Made by a program: the position numbers and the translations under genes
Source: Clostridia bacterium
Lineage (GTDB): Bacteria > Bacillota > Clostridia > Christensenellales > Aristaeellaceae
Assembly: GCA_017412445.1 (NCBI GenBank)
Contig: JAFPYA010000127.1
Location: forward strand, 1 to 6,886
Reading direction: 5' to 3'
DNA length: 6,886 nt
In this document: positions 1-5,898 of the stretch, in pieces
Layout: every line of letters begins with the position of its first letter
Numbering within the stretch: the stretch's first letter is position 1
The notes under the pieces: model-generated
Seen by the model: the letters and a program-made list of their open reading frames with translations, nothing else
Told to the model about the DNA's origin: nothing
Database searches by the model: none

Positions 1-2
1 CC

Positions 3-845
3 TCTAACCTTCTGAGGATCTCCGAGCTGCCCAATACCATCCCCGCCGGTGACGCGACTTACTACGTGAACTACGTATCCGGCAACTTTGTGGAGTTCTT
101 CGTCGATGCCTCCGACATCCACACTCACGAGGAAGAGGAAGCCGAGGCTGAGGAAAACGGCGAGGGCACCGAGGCTGAGGAGACCGCTGCCGAAACCGTC
201 GAATACTTCCCCTGGCTGATGAACGATGCCAACAATACCGCGCTGGCTTACTATTACAACTATCAGGCCTACGTCGATCCCGAGGAAATCTACGGTGACG
301 CCGTGGCCAACATCCCCGAGGAAGAGCTCAACTACTACCGCCTCTTCGTGCAGAGCGGCACCGATCTTGCCGGCGATGATCTGGCTCTTGGCACTCCCGG
401 CAGCGCGAATCACCCCGATTCCGTGGGTGTTTGGGAGACTGAGGACGGTGAGGCGCTGAGCGGCGAAATGGGCACCGAGATCGTAAAGGTCTACGCCAAG
501 TACTATCCCGCCATCATCGTGACCTTCGAGGAAATCGTGCCTGAGGACGCAGCGGAAGACTACACTGCCTCCCTGACCACCGCAACCGGCAAGGAAGGCT
601 CCGCCATCCGTGAAAGCCAGCTGCCCTCCAAGGAAGGCTACACGGTCGAGTGGGAAGACGGCGCAGCTCCCGAAACCTTCCCCGCCGTGGGAACCACCTA
701 CAGGTTCACCTTCGTAGCGGTCGAGGCTGAAGAGGAAACCGAAGAGGAAGCCGACAAAACCGAAACCGAGGTCACCGAGGAAACCGTGACCGAGGAAGAG
801 GCCGAAGCGTCCAATACCGAAAAAACCACCGAGGGCGAAAACTAA
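3..845 (+). CDS. Highly acidic, Glu/Tyr-rich protein, probably exported (3' part only)
   Basis: I do not recognise this protein. The reading frame is open through the left edge, so the true start lies outside; the GTG at 66 is merely an in-frame codon. About 280 residues are visible, with roughly 68 Asp/Glu against about 10 Lys/Arg. Two Glu-rich low-complexity stretches (about 126-210 and 726-842) flank a Tyr-rich segment (YYYNYQAY, about 250-273) and a region of alternating hydrophobic and polar residues (about 545-725). The latter could be an Ig-like beta domain, which is inference. There is no LPXTG sorting signal, C-terminal membrane anchor or cysteine in the visible part, and it ends in an acidic tail. 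All ten visible Ile codons are ATC, unlike the ATA-rich rnr next door, which suggests high expression. A hairpin with a T-run follows the TAA. The reading frame is secure; the exported location is a guess from composition. Confidence 0.8.
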   Translation, partial: SNLLRISELPNTIPAGDATYYVNYVSGNFVEFFVDASDIHTHEEEEAEAEENGEGTEAEETAAETVEYFPWLMNDANNTALAYYYNYQAYVDPEEIYGDAVANIPEEELNYYRLFVQSGTDLAGDDLALGTPGSANHPDSVGVWETEDGEALSGEMGTEIVKVYAKYYPAIIVTFEEIVPEDAAEDYTASLTTATGKEGSAIRESQLPSKEGYTVEWEDGAAPETFPAVGTTYRFTFVAVEAEEETEEEADKTETEVTEETVTEEEAEASNTEKTTEGEN

Positions 846-863
846 GCCCCGAAAACCTTATTT

Positions 864-898
864 CAGCATGCAGTTCTATGGGGCTGCATGCTGTTTTA
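864..898 (+). terminator. Intrinsic terminator or leader hairpin between the acidic-protein gene and rnr
   Basis: A perfect 10-bp stem (CAGCATGCAG at 864-873 pairing with CTGCATGCTG at 884-893) encloses a 10-nt loop and is followed by TTTTA. The position, 18 nt after the stop codon, fits a terminator for the upstream gene. The T-run is only four long, so termination may be incomplete. The stem ends six bases before the rnr ribosome binding site, so a transcript that reads through would carry this hairpin right at the rnr translation start. Confidence 0.65.
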
Positions 899-899
899 T

Positions 900-905
900 A
901 GGAGG
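900..905 (+). promoter_or_regulatory. Ribosome binding site of rnr
   Basis: A full AGGAGG lies 8 nt before the TTG at 914. It decides the start: the same frame has a TAG stop at 899-901 overlapping this site, so no start further upstream is possible. Confidence 0.85.
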
Positions 906-913
906 AAAACATT

Positions 914-3100
914 TTGAACGAAACCCAAATTACCGAAGTGCTGCTGAAGGCCAAGCGCACGCTGAGCCTTAACGAGGTATGCGAGCGCACGGGTCTCAGC
1001 CACGAAAACGCAAAGCATCTTCTGGCTGCCTGCGCGGAGCAGGGGCTTATAGTTTCGCCACGGCAGGGCAAATACTGCCACCCGGACGTGATGAAGCTGA
1101 CGCTGTGCCGCGCCCGCTCCTCACAGAACGCGCCCACCTTCGCCCGCCCGCTCGACGGCTCGAACGACTTTTATCTGGATATGCCAAACGAGCAGGCGTT
1201 TGACGGCGACCTCGTTTTTGTGAGGCAGACTCAGGGCGGCGAAAAGCGCCGCGGCACACTGGCGCAGATAGTCAGGCGCGGTCACGACGTGCTGACCGGC
1301 ACGCTGTATATAGAAAAGGCCGCTCCCCCCCGCAAGCGCCATCGCTCAAAGGGGCGCCCCCGCTACATGCCCGAGGACATAAATCTGGCGCTGCTTCCCG
1401 ACCGCCGCTTCCCCTCTCAGGCCGTGGTCACGGGCGATTTGATGGGCGCGCGCCAGGGCGACATGTGCGCATTCGAGGTTATAAGGTGGCCGCTTAAGGG
1501 CGTGCAGATGATAGTTCGCGTCAGACAGGTGTTCGGCATGGAAGACGATCTGGGCGCTCATTTGTCCGCGCTGTGCGCGTTGCACAACATCAGCGAGGAG
1601 TTCTCGCCCGACACGCTCGCTGAGGCCGCTGAGTTGGGCTGCGACCCGCGCCCCAGCGATACGAACGGGCGGCTGGATCTGCGCGGCGAGACGATATTCA
1701 CACTCGACGGCGCAGACGCGCAGGATTTTGACGACGCCGTGTCGCTCAAAAGCCTCGACGACGGCTGGGAGCTGGGCGTGCACATTGCGGACGTAAGCCA
1801 TTACGTGCGCCCCGGCAGCGCGCTCGACGCCGACGCGAGGGAGCGCGGCACAAGCGTCTACCTGCCCGGACGCACCATTCCCATGCTGCCCGAGGCGCTG
1901 TGCAACTGCCTGTGCTCGCTCATGCCTGAGCGCGACAGGCTCACCATGTCGGCGATTATGACCTTAGACAAGAGCTTAAGCATAAAGAAGCTTCAGATTC
2001 GCGAGTCCGTAATCCGCTCAAAGGCACGCCTCACATACGAGGACGTAAACGAGATGTTTGCAGGCCGTAAAAGCACGGTGCCCGAGGCGCTTCACGATAC
2101 GCTAAGGCAAATGAACGAGCTTGCAAAAAAGCTGCACGCGCAAAGGATTAAGCAGGGCTCGCTCGAGCTGGATTTGCCCGAGGTCGCCTTTACCCTCGAC
2201 GAAGGCGGATTTCCCACCGGGATGGGCACGCGGCAGAGGGGCGACGCGCAGCGTCTGATTGAGGAATTTATGCTGATGGCCAACAAGGCCGTAGCTTGGC
2301 ACGCAGAAAAGACCGGTCTGCCCTTCCCCTACCGCGTACACGAAAAGCCCGACAGCGAGAAGCTGGCCTCTGTGGAGCTCATGCTGCTTGCACTGAACAA
2401 GCCCATGAAGGTTAGCGAGCAAAGGCTCAGAGCCGTGCTCGACGCGTTTGAAGGCACGTCTCAGGCGGCTATAGTCGGCGAGCTCGTGCTGCGCGCAATG
2501 AGCAAGGCGCGCTACAGCGAAAAGAATCTGGGACATTTCGGGCTGGCGTTCAAGGACTATTGCCACTTCACCTCGCCGATACGCCGCTACCCCGATTTGC
2601 TCGCGCACAGGATGCTGCGCATGCAGATGCAAACGCCTCTGAGCGAGGAAAGGACGCTGTCGCTCACCCAGAGCATGCACGCGCTGACCGAGGAGGCCTC
2701 CGAAAACGAGGAGCAGGCGGCGCTGTGCGAGCGCGAGGCTGACAAGCTGATGTGCGCGGCCTATCTGTCCAATCACCAAAGCGAAGTCTTTGACGCCACC
2801 GTGACCCGCTTCATCAAAAAGGGCGCCTGTGTAAGCCTTTCCAACGGCTGCGAGGGGCTCGTGCCCTTCCGCGATATGGACGACATCTACAGCCCCGACG
2901 AAAACGGCACGCTCATCGCCGGCAAGCGCACGCGGCGCATAATACACTTGGGCGATACGATACAGGTCAGGTGCACAAAGGCCGACATAGACACCGGCGA
3001 CATAGAGTTTTGCATGCCTGTCGAAAAGAAAAGCGCGCCCGGCAAAGCGCAAAAAGCCGAAAAGAATAACAAAAGCAGGAAAAGCAAGAAGAGCCGATAA
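914..3100 (+). CDS. rnr: Ribonuclease R (RNase II/RNB-family 3'-5' exoribonuclease)
   Basis: Processive, Mg-dependent 3'-5' exoribonuclease that degrades structured RNA in the cytoplasm, 728 residues. Domains in order: an N-terminal winged helix (about 1-60); two cold-shock-like domains (about 65-215), the first degenerate; the RNB catalytic domain (about 250-580); an S1 RNA-binding domain (about 624-703); and a Lys/Arg/Ser-rich tail, a common feature of RNase R. The active-site signature LDGADAQDFDD supplies D265, D271, D273 and D274, with the same spacing as the four catalytic aspartates of E. coli RNase R (D272, D278, D280, D281). Other RNB landmarks are HIADVSHYV, RGTSVYLPGR (Y316 is probably the base-stacking Tyr) and HFTSPIRRYPDL (H551-L562). 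It is a little shorter than the B. subtilis and E. coli enzymes (about 780-810). The start is TTG behind a strong AGGAGG. The usual partners secG and smpB are not adjacent; the next gene is convergent. Confidence 0.96.
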   Translation: MNETQITEVLLKAKRTLSLNEVCERTGLSHENAKHLLAACAEQGLIVSPRQGKYCHPDVMKLTLCRARSSQNAPTFARPLDGSNDFYLDMPNEQAFDGDLVFVRQTQGGEKRRGTLAQIVRRGHDVLTGTLYIEKAAPPRKRHRSKGRPRYMPEDINLALLPDRRFPSQAVVTGDLMGARQGDMCAFEVIRWPLKGVQMIVRVRQVFGMEDDLGAHLSALCALHNISEEFSPDTLAEAAELGCDPRPSDTNGRLDLRGETIFTLDGADAQDFDDAVSLKSLDDGWELGVHIADVSHYVRPGSALDADARERGTSVYLPGRTIPMLPEALCNCLCSLMPERDRLTMSAIMTLDKSLSIKKLQIRESVIRSKARLTYEDVNEMFAGRKSTVPEALHDTLRQMNELAKKLHAQRIKQGSLELDLPEVAFTLDEGGFPTGMGTRQRGDAQRLIEEFMLMANKAVAWHAEKTGLPFPYRVHEKPDSEKLASVELMLLALNKPMKVSEQRLRAVLDAFEGTSQAAIVGELVLRAMSKARYSEKNLGHFGLAFKDYCHFTSPIRRYPDLLAHRMLRMQMQTPLSEERTLSLTQSMHALTEEASENEEQAALCEREADKLMCAAYLSNHQSEVFDATVTRFIKKGACVSLSNGCEGLVPFRDMDDIYSPDENGTLIAGKRTRRIIHLGDTIQVRCTKADIDTGDIEFCMPVEKKSAPGKAQKAEKNNKSRKSKKSR

Positions 3101-3105
3101 AACAT

Positions 3106-3137
3106 GCCCTCCGGATTTTGCCGGAGGGCGTTTTTTT
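3106..3137 (+). terminator. Strong intrinsic terminator of rnr, between convergent genes
   Basis: A GC-rich perfect 9-bp stem (GCCCTCCGG 3106-3114 with CCGGAGGGC 3121-3129), a 6-nt loop, one G and seven Ts. It starts 5 nt after the rnr stop and ends 3 nt before the pepF stop on the other strand. Read on the minus strand the same stem is followed by ATGTTTTA, so it could also act weakly as the pepF terminator. Confidence 0.93.
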
Positions 3138-3140
3138 GAT

Positions 3141-4889
3141 TTACACTTCGCAGAATTCGTCTATGCGGTTCTTTATGTACTTCAGGCTTTCGCGCCAGAA
3201 GCGCACGTCGGTCAGGTCGATGCCGAGCATCAGCGCGTTTTCCTCTATGCTGTGCACGCCGGTCAGGCGCAGCATCTCCTTGTAGTCGGCGATGAAATCA
3301 GCGCCGCGCTGCTTGAACAGGCTGTAAAGCCCCTGAGCGAAAAGGCAGCCGAAGGCGTAGGGGAAATTGTAGAAGCTGAAGCTTGAGGAATAGTAATGGC
3401 TCTTGCAAATCCACATGCCCGGATTTAGGTATTTCGGGTCGAGGCCGTCGCCGTAGACCTGCTTTTGGCACTCCAGCATCATCTCGTTCAGGTCGTCCGC
3501 CATCAAGAAGCGCTCGCGGCTTTGCTCAAACACCTTTGTCTCAAACATGTAGCGGCAGCTTATGTCCACCACGCACTGGCTCGTCTCGCGCAGCGAACCG
3601 TCCAAAAGCGCCAGTCTCTCCGAGGGCGCACTGTTTTTGAGCGCGTATTCGGCGAGGTGCAGCTCGTTGAACGTGGAGGCCGTCTCCGCGATAGGCATGG
3701 GATAGCCGCGGTTCAGGGCAGATTCGTTCTGTATCTGCATGTCGTGGTAGGCGTGGCCGAGCTCGTGGGCGAGCGTGTCCACCGCGCCGAAGCTCCCGTC
3801 GAAGTTGGTGAGTATGCGCGCCTGCTTCTGATCCATAAGCCCGGCGCAAAACGCGCCGCCCTCCTTGCCGGGGCGTGGGTAAAAGTCTATCCAATCCTCG
3901 TCAAAGGCTCTCTCCATCATCCCGGCCATGTCGGGCGAGAGGTCTTTAAAACAGTTTACGAGGCAGTCCTTCGCCTCCTTGGCGCTGTACACCCTGTCGT
4001 CACTGCCTACCGGTGCAAACAGGTCGTACCACGGCAGGCCGTCCTTGTGGCCGAGCAGGCGCGCCTTATGGCGGAAGTAACGCCTGAAATCGGGCAGATA
4101 CTCCCCTATCGCCTGAAGCATCGCGTCGAGCGTGGCGCGGCTCATGCGCGAATCCTCGAGGGTCTTTGCGAGCACGGACTCGTAGCCGCGCTTTTCAGTC
4201 ATAGTGGTTACCTGATTTTTGATGTTGTTCAGGGCGAAAGCCACGCTGTCCTCTATCTTTTTGTAAGCCTCGACCTCCGCCTTGTAGGCGGCCTTTCTGA
4301 GCTCGGCGTCCGGCGAATATGCCAGATTTCTCACTTCGCTCAGCGTCTTTTCCTCGCCCTTGCAGCTCACCTTCAGCGTGGAGGTGAGGTAGGATTGCAG
4401 GCTTCCCCACGCGCTGCCCGCGTTCGTGTCGAGGGCGGACGCGATCTCCTCCGCTTCGTCGGAGAGCAGGTGCCTGTAATTGCGCTTTGCTTCCTTAAGG
4501 CTGAAGGCGTTGCGCGCGCAGATTTCGCTTTCCTTTATCAGCGCGTCCGTGTCCTCACAGGCGCCCATCAGCTTTTCCGCCGCGGCATTGTCCGCCGCGC
4601 CTTCGGACAAAAGGCGGCTGAAGCGCGCGTACTGCGCCATAAGCTCGCCGTTGTCGGTCTCTACGGCCTGGCTTAAAGAGATAAACGAGCCCAGCTTTTC
4701 GGCAAGCATATCGGTTTTTTCTCTTATGTCGAGTATGCCCTCTATCAGCTCCGTTTGACTTATCTCCGATTTGCGGGCTAAAAGCTGCTTCAATTCCTGC
4801 TGGCGCTGCCTGAGAGAGGCGAAGTCCGCCTCATAGGCCGGGTCGTCAAGGCCCTTGTACAATACGCTCAGATCCCAACGGTCGTACAT
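3141..4889 (-). CDS. pepF: Oligoendopeptidase F, M3-family zinc metallopeptidase
   Basis: Cytoplasmic zinc endopeptidase that cleaves oligopeptides, working in peptide recycling. Numbered from the ATG at 4889 (582 residues), the zinc site is HELGH with H375 and H379 as ligands and E376 as catalytic base; E402 in IAETASTFNE is the expected third ligand, matching E502 of thimet oligopeptidase in position. The C-terminal HYYSSSFSFYNFPYAFG (from H498) is the Tyr-rich substrate-binding stretch typical of PepF. The helical N-terminal half (about 1-200) fits the PepF N-terminal domain. Length is normal for the family (about 600). A further in-frame ATG at 4895 would add two residues, but GGAG at 4900-4897 is only 1 nt from it and 7 nt from the ATG at 4889, so the latter is preferred. 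There is no signal peptide. It appears to be transcribed alone, from a promoter behind the preceding gene's terminator. Confidence 0.95.
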   Translation of the reverse strand: MYDRWDLSVLYKGLDDPAYEADFASLRQRQQELKQLLARKSEISQTELIEGILDIREKTDMLAEKLGSFISLSQAVETDNGELMAQYARFSRLLSEGAADNAAAEKLMGACEDTDALIKESEICARNAFSLKEAKRNYRHLLSDEAEEIASALDTNAGSAWGSLQSYLTSTLKVSCKGEEKTLSEVRNLAYSPDAELRKAAYKAEVEAYKKIEDSVAFALNNIKNQVTTMTEKRGYESVLAKTLEDSRMSRATLDAMLQAIGEYLPDFRRYFRHKARLLGHKDGLPWYDLFAPVGSDDRVYSAKEAKDCLVNCFKDLSPDMAGMMERAFDEDWIDFYPRPGKEGGAFCAGLMDQKQARILTNFDGSFGAVDTLAHELGHAYHDMQIQNESALNRGYPMPIAETASTFNELHLAEYALKNSAPSERLALLDGSLRETSQCVVDISCRYMFETKVFEQSRERFLMADDLNEMMLECQKQVYGDGLDPKYLNPGMWICKSHYYSSSFSFYNFPYAFGCLFAQGLYSLFKQRGADFIADYKEMLRLTGVHSIEENALMLGIDLTDVRFWRESLKYIKNRIDEFCEV

Positions 4890-4896
4890 AATCATT

Positions 4897-4904
4897 CTCC
4901 CTTC
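4897..4904 (-). promoter_or_regulatory. Ribosome binding site of pepF
   Basis: The minus strand reads GAAGGGAG here. Its GGAG core is 7 nt from the ATG at 4889 and 1 nt from the ATG at 4895, which favours the inner start. Confidence 0.65.
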
Positions 4905-4916
4905 AGGTTTTGTTTA

Positions 4917-4945
4917 AGTATGCCACAACAAGCGAAAAAATGCAA
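4917..4945 (-). promoter_or_regulatory. Candidate sigma-70-type promoter for pepF
   Basis: On the minus strand TTGCAT (4945-4940) and CATACT (4922-4917) are separated by 17 nt, and a TG one base before the -10 makes it an extended -10. Both hexamers are imperfect (3/6 and 4/6 matches). The location supports it: it lies between the preceding gene's terminator and the pepF start, and would give a leader of about 20 nt before the coding region. Confidence 0.4.
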
Positions 4946-4947
4946 GC

Positions 4948-4970
4948 AAAAGCCCGCCTTTTCGGCGGGC
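4948..4970 (-). terminator. Intrinsic terminator of the secreted-protein gene
   Basis: Read on the minus strand, GCCCGCC (4970-4964), a 5-nt loop and GGCGGGC (4958-4952) are followed by TTTT, and a little further on by a second run of six Ts. The stem begins 18 nt after the TAA of the gene at 4989-5834. There is no T-run on the plus side, so it acts only on the minus strand. Confidence 0.85.
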
Positions 4971-4988
4971 AAAACATGCGCAAATTAT

Positions 4989-5834
4989 TTAGATTTTTTG
5001 AAACTCGCACTGGCTGTGGTATTCGTCTTCGGCGCCCGTCCAGTACAGTATACCGTCAAGGAAGCTGAAATAGCCTGCGCCGTTTTCGTACAGTACGGTC
5101 ACGGTGCCTTCCTCAGCGCCCTCCTCGACGGCGACCACGCTGCAAATGCAGTCATCGTAGTAGAGCAGGCCGTCCTCGCCGAGCCTGAGCGTCATCGTCC
5201 AGCAGCAGGTTTCAAACGCGGAATTGCCCCACCATATTTCCATGAGCGCCCCCTCGGACCCGTTTGCACTCACCGACGCGGAGGCTCTGAGAGAGTAATT
5301 ATCCTGATATTCGCCCTCGAGCTCCGCGTAGAAGGCGGCCTTCTCGCTCTCGCTCATGGCGTCGCTCGTAAGGGAGCGCATCTCCTCGCTGATGGCGATA
5401 AAGGTCTCCTCGCTCATCACGTTTTCGGCGTCCTCGAGCATGAGCACGTACTGACCGCTGATTTCAAACCATCTGGCGAGCTTCATGCCCTCGCCCCACG
5501 CGTAGTCTATTTCGCCGCCGTATTCGCCAAAGGCCTCTTTTCCGTCTATCCATACGCCGGAAATGTCGAAATCTGCGGTGGCGGCGCAACGGAAGCAATA
5601 CTCAAGGCCGTTAAGGCTGTATTGATACTGCGCGATGGGAACCTCGGCATTTATAACGCTGAAGCGCTCGTCGGTCACGCCCATCACGGCGGGATGGCAC
5701 AGCCTGCCGCCCACGATGTCGTTGATTTCCTCAAGGGTGGCATATTCCTTGACCGGGTTTGCGAGGCCCGCAGTCTCGCTCATCGCGAAGGGACAAAGCG
5801 CAAGTATAAGGCAAAGCGCCAAAAGCTTTTTCAT
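4989..5834 (-). CDS. Secreted two-domain protein of unknown function
   Basis: 281 residues. The N-terminus is a signal peptide: KK, a hydrophobic core (residues 4-16), then AMS before E20, a good signal peptidase I site. Cysteines at 8 and 14 lack a proper lipobox (the residue before each is Leu), so I do not call it a lipoprotein. Residues about 26-125 start with NPVKEYATLEEINDIVGG and include FDISGVW; this pattern resembles domains I recall in clostridial exported proteins of the DUF4367 kind, from memory and not verified. Residues about 173-281 look like an all-beta domain: short hydrophobic strands with Trp (W201, W202, W212, W265) and ending in CEFQKI. The mature part has eight Cys (46, 80, 83, 210, 211, 229, 231, 276) and is acidic. 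AGGAGG sits 8 nt before the ATG. It lies 64 bp behind sbcC with no terminator between. Function is unknown. Confidence 0.88.
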   Translation of the reverse strand: MKKLLALCLILALCPFAMSETAGLANPVKEYATLEEINDIVGGRLCHPAVMGVTDERFSVINAEVPIAQYQYSLNGLEYCFRCAATADFDISGVWIDGKEAFGEYGGEIDYAWGEGMKLARWFEISGQYVLMLEDAENVMSEETFIAISEEMRSLTSDAMSESEKAAFYAELEGEYQDNYSLRASASVSANGSEGALMEIWWGNSAFETCCWTMTLRLGEDGLLYYDDCICSVVAVEEGAEEGTVTVLYENGAGYFSFLDGILYWTGAEDEYHSQCEFQKI

Positions 5835-5842
5835 AAAACATT

Positions 5843-5848
5843 CCTCCT
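5843..5848 (-). promoter_or_regulatory. Ribosome binding site of the secreted-protein gene
   Basis: A perfect AGGAGG on the minus strand, 8 nt before the ATG at 5834. It fixes the start that places a complete signal peptide at the N-terminus. Confidence 0.85.
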
Positions 5849-5898
5849 GTTTTGTGTTCGCTCTTTAGACTTTGCCTCAGTCAAAAGGTTCCCTCGTA

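Noticed and set aside
845..914. A promoter for rnr in the gap
   Set aside because: Only weak -10-like strings (such as TTCTAT in the hairpin loop) are present, with no matching -35 at proper spacing.
2102..3052. Minus-strand open frame of 316 codons inside rnr
   Set aside because: It is antisense to the RNB and S1 domains of RNase R, and its composition is typical of a shadow frame. No motif is recognisable.
3465..4676. Long plus-strand open frame (403 codons) opposite pepF
   Set aside because: It lies entirely within pepF on the opposite strand, has no ribosome binding site, and its protein is low-complexity (rich in Val, Leu, Ala, Arg and His), as expected from the complement of a GC-rich gene. 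pepF has clear family motifs.
3099..4979. AAAACATGC present next to two terminators (3099-3107 and 4971-4979)
   Set aside because: Nine bases shared twice, with different surroundings and different orientation relative to the stems, is compatible with chance.
5815..5834. Lipoprotein signal at Cys8 or Cys14 of the secreted protein
   Set aside because: Both cysteines are preceded by Leu rather than Gly, Ala or Ser, and a better signal peptidase I site (AMS before E20) follows.
5835..5898. A promoter for the secreted-protein gene, from TTGACT on the minus strand
   Set aside because: TTGACT is a good -35 match, but the sequence 16-18 nt downstream (around GCGAAC) does not resemble a -10. It was left uncalled, and read-through from sbcC is as likely.
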